This document shows, one piece after another, positions 14,870 through 22,865 of a stretch of 64,000 nt of DNA (position 1 is its first letter; each line of letters starts with the position of its first letter). Both the position numbers and the translations under genes were made by a program. The stretch covers positions 62,001 through 126,000 of the forward strand of contig NZ_VLNY01000006.1 of NCBI RefSeq assembly GCF_008297975.1, read 5' to 3'. The notes under the pieces are model-generated. The model did no database searches and was not told the origin of the DNA. It saw nothing but the letters and a program-made list of their open reading frames with translations. Source of the DNA: Antrihabitans cavernicola. Lineage in GTDB: Bacteria; Actinomycetota; Actinomycetes; Mycobacteriales; Mycobacteriaceae.

Positions 14870-16189
14870 ATGGGGTTAGGGGAGATTCTCGCAGAGATCA
14901 GGTCGGTGGGCCGCGTGTCGTGGCAGCTGACCGACGACGCGTTGGCGTCATCTCTTCTCGATGTCTGCTCCGCCATTCATGGTCTCGAAGCGTTGCGGTA
15001 CCGGTTGATCAGCGACATGAACGAGCGGGGTGCCTCCCGTCCGGGTACACCAGTGTCGCCGCCTGGTTGGCGTGCAGCACCTCGCTGAATACCCGCGAGG
15101 CGGTTCGGATCGAACGGCGCGCGGATGCGTTGCGGAGTAGTCCGGAGGTGCGGGCAGCGTTCGAAGCCGACGACATCTGTGCCGATCACGCCGCGATGAT
15201 CATTTCGTTTATGGAACGACCCCCGGCGGCGATGCCAGAGGAGGCGGCACCCGCTGCCCTGAAGTTTCTGTTGGATGCTGCGACGGATCGGGATACTCGG
15301 GTGTTGCGGGGTGCGGTCGTAAAGTTGAAGCAGGTCTTCGAGACCGATGATCCGCCACCCGCCGAGGATGTCGATCGCAACGAGTTCTTCGCCTCTCCCA
15401 CCAGCAACGGGCGGGTGGTGCTCAAGGGTGATGTCGATGCCGAGACCGGGGAGATGCTGCTCTCCGCGTTGTCCCCGTTGTCGAAACCACGGCTCGACTC
15501 CGATGCCGAACCCGACCGACGCACCCCCAGCGCAACGCCGTGCGGATGCGTTGACCGAGGTGCTGCGCCGCTACCACGATGCCGCGTGCGGACCCGACGA
15601 AGGCAACGAACGCCCACACCTGCACGTCCACATCAACGCCAACGATCTCGTCGAAAGGCCTGCTGCGGATCGGGGTGCCTACGACGAGATGTTCGCCCAA
15701 ACGGATGTGGGTTGGATGCCCTGGGTGGGACCCTTGTCGGTCGATACGGTGCGTCGGTTGGCCTGCGACTGCACCCTGTCCCCGATTTTGTTGGACGAGA
15801 ACGGCACCCCGATCGATTTGGGTCGCACCACGAAGGTGGTTTCGCGGAAACTGCGGCGGGCGTTGGTCGCTCGGGATCACGGGTGCGCGTTCCCTGGCTG
15901 CGGACGACCCCCGTCGTGGTGCGACGGGCATCATGTCAAGCATTGGGCAGAGGGCGGACCGACGGATTTGGATAATTTGGTGCTGCTCTGCCGGTTTCAT
16001 CACCGGATGATTCATCACAGCGGCTGGCAAGTTGTCATCGGCGACGACCGCCACCCGTGGTTCATCCCACCCGTACAACGCGACCGATTCCGAGAACCCT
16101 TACCCGCCAACAACCGCGGCTCGCCGATGCGGAGCCGTCACGCGCGAAGGCGGGTGCCAGTGCACGGAAATTCACGCTCGATTGCATGA
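14870..16189 (+). pseudogene. DUF222/HNH endonuclease-like gene (13E12 type) with two frameshifts
   Basis: The gene reads as one DUF222 plus HNH protein of about 440 residues only if two frame changes are made. The first ~60 codons (starting MGLGEILAEIRSVGRVSWQL) are in one frame. After CCGTCCGGG near 15051 homology continues one frame back (YTSVAAWLACSTS), as if a G were lost. Near 15523, in the run ACCCCCAGC, it returns to the frame used at the end, as if a C were gained. The last part has the HNH motif: CAFPGCGRPPSWCDGHHVKH, then LVLLCRFHH. Both shifts are in homopolymers and compensate in length, so sequencing error is as likely as decay. Such proteins are abundant in actinobacteria with unclear function. 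Confidence 0.8.
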
Positions 16190-16234
16190 CAATGGTCATG
16201 GGCGGGCAAGGACCGCCGAGCCCACGATTGATCC

Positions 16235-17338
16235 ATGAAGAAACGAACCCTGCCGCTGGTCGCATTGGCGTTCCTGTCGGCACTGACGGCCGAATTTCTC
16301 CTCGGCGACCAATACCTGAGTTCTGCGGGCGCGGGCGCACAAGTGGGGATGCTGCTCTTCTTCGTGGTGTTCTACGGAAGCGGCGCAATCCTGATCCGCG
16401 AGACGGCCCGCCGGTTGCAGCTCGGTTGGCCAGGAATCATGTTGCTGGCGTTCGCATTCGGCGTCTTCGAAGAGGGGCTGCTGACGCAATCGCTGTTCAA
16501 CCCCGACTACGTCGGCCAACACCTCCTCGCACCGGCATACATTCCGGCGCTCGGCATCGGCGCCGAGTGGACGGTATTCGTCATTCCGCTGCACGTAATC
16601 TGGAGCATGGGCTCGCCGATTGCGTTGTTCGAGGCCAACTTCGGTGAGGCACCCCGGTTGCGTCGAGTGGGACTTTCGGTGTGCTCGATGATCTTCGCGT
16701 TGGGCTCGATCGGCATCTTCGCCGTCAGCCTCGGCATGAGCGACGAGCACTTCATGGCGTCGCCCCTGCAGCTCGCCTCGGCCGCGGCGATCGCACTCGT
16801 CACAGCCGTGATCGCCGTCCGTCTCCCGCGTCGTCTGCCCGCAGCGCATCGTTCCGGTGGACTGTTCGTCGGACTCGCTGTCACATCGGCATTCCAACTC
16901 GCATCGAAACTCGACGATCAAATCTCGCCCTGGCTCGGCACCCTCGCGTTGGTTGCGGTACTGGTGATCGGCGGGATGCTAGCGGGCAAGTTCCGGCCGG
17001 TCTCGCTCGCGGCCGGCGCGATCCTCACGTATTGCTGGGTCGGCTTCGCCAACGCCGCCGACCACGGTGCGCCGGCGATGATCGAGCAGGGCGTGATCAT
17101 CGCGGCCTACCTGGTCTTGCTGGTCGTCACCCTGCGCAGGGAGAGTATGCCTACGATTGGTCATGCTCTTCACACCCGCAGCGATCGAAGGAATCGAAGC
17201 AGGAACGATCACGCTGGCGTTTCGACGCTGGGAACAGGTTCGGGTCAAACCGGGCTCACGTATCCGAAGCTCACGTGGAGTGGTGGAGATCGTCTCCATC
17301 GCCAAGGTGAAGAAGATCTCCGAGGCCGACGCGCGTAA
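16235..17338 (+). CDS. Polytopic membrane protein, tail overlaps ASCH gene
   Basis: The first ~300 residues form about 8-9 membrane helices starting MKKRTLPLVALAFLSALTAE. A loop FGVFEEGLLTQSLFNPDY recalls the EE motif of CPBP intramembrane proteases, but the rest of that signature is not seen. I do not recognise a specific family. After about residue 305 (TLRRESMPT) the frame stays open for another 176 bp over the ASCH gene, giving an Arg-rich, low-quality tail. The real protein may end near 17160 if an indel is present, or it may carry this unusual extension. It is encoded in the same direction as the downstream ASCH and LysR genes. Confidence 0.72.
   Translation: MKKRTLPLVALAFLSALTAEFLLGDQYLSSAGAGAQVGMLLFFVVFYGSGAILIRETARRLQLGWPGIMLLAFAFGVFEEGLLTQSLFNPDYVGQHLLAPAYIPALGIGAEWTVFVIPLHVIWSMGSPIALFEANFGEAPRLRRVGLSVCSMIFALGSIGIFAVSLGMSDEHFMASPLQLASAAAIALVTAVIAVRLPRRLPAAHRSGGLFVGLAVTSAFQLASKLDDQISPWLGTLALVAVLVIGGMLAGKFRPVSLAAGAILTYCWVGFANAADHGAPAMIEQGVIIAAYLVLLVVTLRRESMPTIGHALHTRSDRRNRSRNDHAGVSTLGTGSGQTGLTYPKLTWSGGDRLHRQGEEDLRGRRA
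17152..17157 (+). promoter_or_regulatory. -10 box of ASCH gene
   Basis: TACGAT ends 5 nt before the ATG at 17163, inside the end of the upstream membrane-protein gene. It supports an own, leaderless start for the ASCH gene. Confidence 0.4.
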
Positions 17339-17732
17339 GGCAGGCTTCGACACCGCCCCGAAACTCCTTGCCCTGGTGGACAAGAAGTCCCGCGGCGGTG
17401 ATCTGTACAAGGTCGGCGTTCGGTTCGGTGGCGAGGATCCGCGAAAAACCTTGCGGGCGAGTGCGGATCTCTCCGACGACGACTTTCAGCAGATCCGCAA
17501 ACGCCTCGACCGGATGGACGCCAAGATCACCTGGACCCGGGCCGTGCTGCGACTGATCGGTGAACGGCCCGAAGTGGTGTCGACCGAACTGGCCGCCGAA
17601 GTCGGCATGGAACGTCCCGATTTCAAGCTCCGAGTACGTCGATTGAAGGAGCTCGGCCTCACCGAAAGCTTGGAGGTGGGCTATCGCTTGAGCCCGCGGG
17701 GCCGAGCATTTCTGGACGCCGACGCAGAGTGA
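17163..17732 (+). CDS. ASCH-domain protein with winged-helix-like C-terminus
   Basis: This encodes 189 residues. The first ~75 residues fit an ASCH (PUA-like) domain: MLFTPAAIEGIEAGTITLAF, then RWEQVRVKPGSRIRS and VVEIVSIAKVKKI. ASCH domains bind RNA and are linked to translation or RNA processing. The rest contains a predicted winged helix (TELAAEVGMERPDFKLRVRR then LSPRGRAFLDAD), so this may be an RNA- or DNA-binding regulator. I preferred ATG 17163 over a TTG two codons earlier. Its stop overlaps the GTG of the LysR gene by 4 bp, so the two are translated together. Confidence 0.82.
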   Translation: MLFTPAAIEGIEAGTITLAFRRWEQVRVKPGSRIRSSRGVVEIVSIAKVKKISEADARKAGFDTAPKLLALVDKKSRGGDLYKVGVRFGGEDPRKTLRASADLSDDDFQQIRKRLDRMDAKITWTRAVLRLIGERPEVVSTELAAEVGMERPDFKLRVRRLKELGLTESLEVGYRLSPRGRAFLDADAE

Positions 17733-18631
17733 CCAGGCGATGGCCCGACTTGGGCGCTCTCGAACTGCTGGTCGGGGTCGACGATCACGGCGGTCTCAGT
17801 GCCGCGAGCCGCAAAACCGGTATGGCGCAACCCAATGCGAGCAGGGCGATCAAACAGCTGGAGCAGCATTTCGGAATGCCGCTGCTGCAGCGCAGCCCAA
17901 CCGGGTCGACGTTGACACCGCAGGGCACCGTCATTGCACATTGGGCCCGAAAAGTTCTCGCGGACACGGACAAATTGCTCGATATCGTCGACGGATTGCG
18001 AGCCGACCGCTCCGTGGAGCTGACGGTAGTTGCGAGCATGACCGTCGCCGAGCACCTCGTTCCGCGGTGGCTGGGCACGTTTCGTGGCCTACATCCGGAG
18101 GTGCGCATTCACCTGCAGGTGACCAATTCGTCTCAGGTCTTCGATCGGATCGCCGACGGATCTTGCGACGTGGGGTTCGTGGAGTCGCCGACGGTGCCGC
18201 GAAATCTGCACAGCGTCGTGGTCGGTAGGGACCGCCTCGTCCTGGTCGTTCCCGCCGACCACCCCTGGGCTCGTCGCCGAAAGCCGCTGACGGCCGCCGA
18301 ACTCGCGGCGGCTCCGCTGATCGTTCGAGAACCGGGATCGGGTACCCGCACCACCCTGGATCTCGCTCTGCAGGACTACGAGCGCTCCGCTCCTTTGATC
18401 GAACTCGCCAGTGCCGCAGCCATTCGGACCAGCGTGCTCGGCGGGGTCGGTCCGGCCGTGCTCAGCACTCTCGCCGTTGCCGACCAGGTGCAATCCGGCG
18501 ACTTCCGGGTCGTCGAGGTGGACGGTCTCGACCTCCACCGATCGTTGCGTGCGGTGTGGCGACCGCCTCGCCAGCTGATCGGCCCTGCAGGTGAGTTGGT
18601 TCGGTTGGCCCGCAGGGACGGTACCGGCTAG
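17729..18631 (+). CDS. LysR-family transcriptional regulator (YeiE-like)
   Basis: This 300-residue LysR regulator starts at GTG overlapping the ASCH stop. The N-terminal winged helix (residues 8-68) has GGLSAASRKTGMAQPNASRA as the HTH and QLEQHFGMPLLQR as the wing region. A periplasmic-binding-like effector domain follows (ELTVVASMTVAEHLVP onward). It lies directly upstream of a YeiH/PSE transporter gene, the same pairing as YeiE-YeiH in enterobacteria, where LysR proteins respond to sulfur compounds. It probably regulates that transporter. Confidence 0.9.
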   Translation: MTRRWPDLGALELLVGVDDHGGLSAASRKTGMAQPNASRAIKQLEQHFGMPLLQRSPTGSTLTPQGTVIAHWARKVLADTDKLLDIVDGLRADRSVELTVVASMTVAEHLVPRWLGTFRGLHPEVRIHLQVTNSSQVFDRIADGSCDVGFVESPTVPRNLHSVVVGRDRLVLVVPADHPWARRRKPLTAAELAAAPLIVREPGSGTRTTLDLALQDYERSAPLIELASAAAIRTSVLGGVGPAVLSTLAVADQVQSGDFRVVEVDGLDLHRSLRAVWRPPRQLIGPAGELVRLARRDGTG

Positions 18632-18718
18632 CTCGGCAGGTGCACTCTGTCGCCTCGACGAGGGGGTCGCGGACCCTTCCTGGTCATGCGGAATGCGCAT
18701 AACTGTGCGCTGATCCAT

Positions 18719-18729
18719 ATCAAATTGAT
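18719..18729. promoter_or_regulatory. Candidate LysR operator before the YeiH gene
   Basis: ATCAAATTGAT is a perfect 11-nt palindrome, 59 bp before the YeiH start. It lies within a locally AT-rich stretch that also contains TGATC repeated at 18711 and 18726. The size and position suit a LysR recognition half-site pair. Binding is not shown. Confidence 0.35.
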
Positions 18730-18788
18730 CTACCGTTGTGCCGAATTGCTCTCTACCGCATCGGCTCCGTTTCACGGACTGTGGATAC

Positions 18789-19844
18789 ATGAGTAGCCAA
18801 CTGAGCACAAGACATACGATCAACCAAGATCGACAGGACAAAGCGCGGGGATCCCGCCTCGCGACTCTCACAGCATCGCTGACGCCGGGCTTGGCATTGT
18901 GCGCCATCGCCACCGCCGTCGCGATGGCCGTGAACTCGGTGTATTCGACGGCGAGCCCCCTGCTGATTGCGATTGTGCTCGGCGCGATCCTGGCGAACGT
19001 GGTTTCGCTGCCCCAGACCGTGAAGCCGGGCCTGCAGTTCTCGGCAAAGAAGTTGCTCCGCGTCGGGGTTGCCCTGCTGGGATTTCAGCTGATGCTCAGC
19101 GACATCCTCGCGCTCGGCTGGGGTGTGATCGTCGTCGTGGTGGCCATCGTCTGCCTCGGTATCACCGGCACGATGTTCGCCGGAAAGCTTCTCGGCTTGA
19201 CCTGGACACAGCGTCTGCTGATCGCATGCGGATTCTCGATCTGTGGTGCGGCAGCAGTTGCTGCCGTCGACGGAGTCGTGGATGCCGATGAAGAGGAACT
19301 GCTCACGGCGGTCGCGCTTGTCGTCATCTTCGGAACCCTGATGATCCCGGTGATCCCGCTGCTAGCCCGCCTGCTCGGCATGTCCGACAACGATTCGGGA
19401 ATGTGGGCCGGCGGTGCCATCCACGAGGTCGCTCAGGTGGTCGCCGCGGGTGGTGCAATCGGTGGATCTGCATTGGCTGTTGCTGTGGTTGTGAAGCTCG
19501 CACGAGTGCTGATGCTGGCTCCCGTCATGACCGTGCTCAGTGTTCGTCAGCGCCGTCTCATCGGGGACGATGCGAACATCAAGCGCCCGCCGCTGGTCCC
19601 GTTGTTCGTCATCGGATTCATCGCCTGTGTTGTGCTCCGCTCAACCGGCGCAATGCCTTCCGCTGTTCTCGCGGATGCGAAGTTCGTGCAGACGGCCCTA
19701 CTGACCGCGGCGATGTTCGCCCTCGGCGCCGGGGTTCACGTTGCCACCATCAAGAAGGTCGGACCGCGTCCCTTCGTGCTCGCCACGATCTCGACGGCAT
19801 GGGTCGCAACCATCGCGCTCATCGGCGTGACGCTCGCGGGATAG
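18789..19844 (+). CDS. YeiH/PSE-family putative sulfate exporter
   Basis: This 351-residue membrane protein of the Cons_hypoth698 (YeiH) family has 10-11 helices. Family motifs are GLQFSAKKLLRVGVALLGFQ near residue 80, CGFSICGAAAVAAVDG, and AGGAIHEVAQVVAAGGAIG with GxxxHEVAQVVAAG. I chose the ATG at 18789 (MSSQLSTRH), although the frame is open 51 bp further up. Homologs export sulfate or related anions, for instance during taurine or sulfite metabolism. The adjacent LysR gene supports inducible expression. The last 26 bp overlap the convergent 460-residue membrane protein gene. Confidence 0.9.
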   Translation: MSSQLSTRHTINQDRQDKARGSRLATLTASLTPGLALCAIATAVAMAVNSVYSTASPLLIAIVLGAILANVVSLPQTVKPGLQFSAKKLLRVGVALLGFQLMLSDILALGWGVIVVVVAIVCLGITGTMFAGKLLGLTWTQRLLIACGFSICGAAAVAAVDGVVDADEEELLTAVALVVIFGTLMIPVIPLLARLLGMSDNDSGMWAGGAIHEVAQVVAAGGAIGGSALAVAVVVKLARVLMLAPVMTVLSVRQRRLIGDDANIKRPPLVPLFVIGFIACVVLRSTGAMPSAVLADAKFVQTALLTAAMFALGAGVHVATIKKVGPRPFVLATISTAWVATIALIGVTLAG

Positions 19845-21201
19845 TCGGCACGAGAATGGCTGCGGCGCAGAAGACTACGGTGAGCAGAAGGGCGATACCG
19901 ACAAACCGAAGGTCATTGCTGACCTCGGTGAACTCGATCGACAGGCTCGTCGAAAATGCGTCGGACGATGTCACGCCCGGAAGCGGACTGTAATAGGTGT
20001 CGGACAGCGGCTCGTACGAACCCCCGTAGAAGTTGAAGCGTAACGGCACGGACGCGGCCTCGGTCAGCACGAAGGCGCTGAACGGAATCCCCAAACCCAA
20101 TGCAGCAATGGCAGGTTCGGTCGGAAACGTCGAGCCGACCGCGTGGGCAATCCCGAATCCCAGCACTGCGACCCGGACCAACAGCAATACGCCGTCGTTG
20201 CCGAAAGTCGGCCACGCGGCCGTTACGAGCGGAATCAACGCAGCGACAGCCAATCCCGCAACAGGATGCGGCCTGTCGACCGAAAGCCGTAGTCCCACAA
20301 CCACTGCCAGGACACCGACCAGAATGATCCACTGGCCTGAGATCGTTGCACTGGCGAAGTCGCCGAGCACCGGCATGGCGGCTGCCGCGCACCCTGTCGC
20401 GGCGAGCAGGAATCGCCCGTCCGGTGCCGGAGCGAAGCGTGCAATCAGCTCGACCGACGCCAGCACGATCACCAATGAAATCGCGATCACCACCCAGATA
20501 CGAATTCGGGATCCGTACTCCTGGTTGCCGATCCATTGACCGAGCAAACGGTGCGCCAGAGCGAGAACGATCGCTCCGACGATGACGACGCGGAGCGACC
20601 GCGGATCTGGCCGTTGTAGTCGAAACCCCGTCTGGGCTGTCCATGCAGCCGCAACTGCGAGCAGGATCGCCGCGATGGAAAGCCAGGATGGCGGATCGCC
20701 GAGCTGAGATGCTGCCGTGCCGATTCGGGTTCCGCCGATTGCGCCTGCCGAGTTCCATGCCTTGGCCAGCAGGAATGCCGATACCGCTCCGACGGATACC
20801 GCTAGTCGCCCCGGCGCGCGTGCCCACAGCGCGGCGATCACCGCCCCGAGAATTCCGCCAGCGGCGACGGCGCGGACATAGTGCAATGCGGTCACGACGT
20901 CGAGGCTCGTGAACTGCTGTTGGATGGCGGTGATGATGCCGACGATCAGGCTGAACACGGCTACGGCGACCCAAGCACCTCTGCTCGAGCCTTGCTGACC
21001 GATCAAGATGCACACCAGGACGGCCACCACCACGCCTATCGCGACACCGGACGGCGCGCTGCTGTGCCATCGTTCGAGCTGAGCTGGATCGGCGATGAAT
21101 GCCCAATTGCCGCTGCGAGCGTCGGCCAACACAAAGCCCGCAAGCCCGGCCCCGAACAACCCAGCGACGAGCGTGATCAGTTCACGAAGTATCGGAGGCA
21201 C
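19819..21201 (-). CDS. Polytopic membrane protein, paralog A of a three-member family
   Basis: This 460-residue protein has about 12 membrane helices and no recognised family. It is paralogous to the proteins at 22866 and 24140. Shared features are an N-terminal PPILREL helix, a loop with FGNDG, and AVGSTFPTE near residue 365 followed by a glycine-rich helix. The GTG start lies 6 nt after TAGTTT, and the same arrangement precedes paralog C, so the promoter was duplicated with the gene. The extracellular-type loop near residue 400 is Tyr-rich (FNFYGGSYEPLSDTYYSP). No charged catalytic motif is evident. A transport or envelope role is only a guess. Confidence 0.8.
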   Translation of the reverse strand: MPPILRELITLVAGLFGAGLAGFVLADARSGNWAFIADPAQLERWHSSAPSGVAIGVVVAVLVCILIGQQGSSRGAWVAVAVFSLIVGIITAIQQQFTSLDVVTALHYVRAVAAGGILGAVIAALWARAPGRLAVSVGAVSAFLLAKAWNSAGAIGGTRIGTAASQLGDPPSWLSIAAILLAVAAAWTAQTGFRLQRPDPRSLRVVIVGAIVLALAHRLLGQWIGNQEYGSRIRIWVVIAISLVIVLASVELIARFAPAPDGRFLLAATGCAAAAMPVLGDFASATISGQWIILVGVLAVVVGLRLSVDRPHPVAGLAVAALIPLVTAAWPTFGNDGVLLLVRVAVLGFGIAHAVGSTFPTEPAIAALGLGIPFSAFVLTEAASVPLRFNFYGGSYEPLSDTYYSPLPGVTSSDAFSTSLSIEFTEVSNDLRFVGIALLLTVVFCAAAILVPTIPRASRR

Positions 21202-21207
21202 GGGGTG

Positions 21208-21213
21208 AAACTA
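21208..21213 (-). promoter_or_regulatory. -10 box of membrane protein paralog A
   Basis: On the minus strand TAGTTT is 6 nt before the GTG start at 21201. The flanks CGCGG and TTCA are shared with the paralog C promoter. Confidence 0.45.
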
Positions 21214-21233
21214 CCGCGAAGTCCGGAAACTGC

Positions 21234-21283
21234 CGGCGGCTGAGCGGTCGTCGTGTCAGCCGGAGGTAGTCACTCAGCCGCCG
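21234..21283. repeat. Inverted repeat with two alternative stems
   Basis: CGGCGGCTGAG and CTCAGCCGCCG form an 11-bp perfect stem. Between them, TCAGCCG at 21256-21262 can instead pair with CGGCTGA in the left arm. It lies in the gap between a membrane-protein start and the deacetylase stop, so it could serve as a terminator for the deacetylase or as an upstream control element of paralog A. Confidence 0.4.
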
Positions 21284-21377
21284 AAACAACTTCGGAAGAA
21301 TGACGGCGTCCTCGCTCTACGAATGGCATAGCGGCCCCTCCTAGGGCGACTCGTTGCGGGTCACAGGATTGCGCGGC

Positions 21378-22202
21378 CTACGCCGGTGTGCGCGGTGGTG
21401 CGATGAAGACGTCGTCGAGGGTGACGGTCCGAAGATTCCGGGAGCGGATGATCTCGATCAGTTGCGGGTAGACGTGCGTGACGGGCGCATGATTGAGGTG
21501 CCCGATCACGATCGCTTGTGGCCTGAAGTACTGCTGCGCCATGCGAACCAGGTAGTCCTCGGTTATCAGGGTCGAGTCCGACAACGATCCGAACCACAGC
21601 GTCGGCGTCGTGTATCCGAGTTCGGCCGCAACCGAGTCGACGGTCGCACTGTGGTTGCCGTAGGGCGGGCGAAAATACGGTGTTGCGTCGACACCGTATT
21701 TCTTCCGAAGAAAGGTGTCGTTCCTGGTCAACTGGGCGGCGATCTCCTTCGACGAGATCGTCGTGAGGTCCGGGTGCGACCAGGTGTGGTTTCCCAGCTG
21801 AATCCGGCCGGCGTCGACGAGTGGGCGCAACAGGGCCGCGTTGTCGGTCCAGGAGTCGTAGATACCGTTGACGAAATACGTCAGCCGCACACCGCTGTCT
21901 CGTGCGAACTGTGTGTAGAGACGCACGACATCGCTGTCGACGCCGTCGTCGACAGTCAACGCGAGCAGGTCGCCGTCGCCCGGAATCGACGTCAACGCGC
22001 CGCCACCGGGCAGCGTGATCCGGCGGCTCGCCGGCGGCGGCGGCAACAAGCCTGCCGACGGCGCGGCAGCCTGACTGCGAGGGCTGCTCGGCAACGCTGT
22101 GGTGTCGGTCGACTCAGCACCCGTGCCGGTAGCCGCCGATACTCGACCACACCCCGCAACGACGGCGGCGGCCAGCACGGTGAGCATCTGTCGTCGATCC
22201 AC
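21378..22202 (-). CDS. Lipoprotein polysaccharide deacetylase (NodB homology)
   Basis: I chose the GTG at 22202, giving 274 residues beginning VDRRQMLTVLAAAVVAGCG, an ideal lipoprotein signal with lipobox VAGC. An upstream TTG at 22247 would add 15 residues that spoil it. After a Pro/Ala-rich linker the NodB domain starts at about residue 75: TVDDG (Val instead of the usual Phe), the metal-binding NHTWSHPDL (HxxxH), and RPPYG. These residues bind the metal and acetate in peptidoglycan or chitin-oligosaccharide deacetylases. It probably modifies cell-wall glycan outside the membrane. It sits alone between two members of the membrane-protein family. Confidence 0.88.
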   Translation of the reverse strand: MDRRQMLTVLAAAVVAGCGRVSAATGTGAESTDTTALPSSPRSQAAAPSAGLLPPPPASRRITLPGGGALTSIPGDGDLLALTVDDGVDSDVVRLYTQFARDSGVRLTYFVNGIYDSWTDNAALLRPLVDAGRIQLGNHTWSHPDLTTISSKEIAAQLTRNDTFLRKKYGVDATPYFRPPYGNHSATVDSVAAELGYTTPTLWFGSLSDSTLITEDYLVRMAQQYFRPQAIVIGHLNHAPVTHVYPQLIEIIRSRNLRTVTLDDVFIAPPRTPA

Positions 22203-22363
22203 GGGCGCGAACTGTAAGTGTCCTCGACATCTAGCGGGTGACGGCAAAGCAAACGTCGAGATGGTGTAACGACTTCGTTCAGCGGTTCGTCAGTTGCCGT
22301 AAGCGGTCCGCCCTTGCGCGACGATGGAGTCACGCGACGATGGAGTCGGATCTGCCGCATCAT

Positions 22364-22864
22364 TCACCAGCCGCGGGTGCCTGCCGCTCCTTTGAAGGGA
22401 CCGACGACTCGCGAGGTGATCCAGCCGCCGTAGAACCCGCCGTCCTGCGCGACCACGGTCTCTCCGTCGACCTCGCACGTTTCCATTCGCCCGGGATAGA
22501 GGGAAACGAGTCCCGCCAGCGCCTCGAAGCCGGTTGACGGGTTCGGATAGAACCAGGCTGCGCTGGACACGGTGTCCGCGCCACCGTGGACGTCGAGATA
22601 CGACGCATGGCCTTTGAACTCGCACCAGCTCGCACCGTCCGCGGGCGTCAGCGCACCCGCGACGAACGCGGTACGCGGAATGTAGTACGCGGGCGGGTGG
22701 CTGGTCTCGAGCACGCGGACCGCCGACGTCGTGTCGGCTATCACCGCTCCGCCGAGGTGGACCACGATGCGCTCGGATGTCGGCTCCACGCGCGGCGGTC
22801 GTGGGTAGTCCCAGACAGACTCCTGACCGGGGCCGGGCTCGATTCGGGCGCGCATCAGAGTCAC
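22364..22864 (-). CDS. DUF427 protein
   Basis: This encodes 166 residues from a GTG that follows the stop of the upstream membrane-protein gene by 1 nt. An ATG three codons later is equally possible. The DUF427 core is clear: RIVVHLGGAVIADTTSAVRV, HPPAYYIPRTAF, and WCEFKGHASYLDV, then AAWFYPNP. DUF427 proteins are small beta-barrel-like domains common in actinobacteria. Some carry two copies and none has a firmly known biochemical role that I can name. Here it closes an operon with two membrane-protein paralogs. Confidence 0.88.
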   Translation of the reverse strand: MTLMRARIEPGPGQESVWDYPRPPRVEPTSERIVVHLGGAVIADTTSAVRVLETSHPPAYYIPRTAFVAGALTPADGASWCEFKGHASYLDVHGGADTVSSAAWFYPNPSTGFEALAGLVSLYPGRMETCEVDGETVVAQDGGFYGGWITSRVVGPFKGAAGTRGW

Positions 22865-22865
22865 G

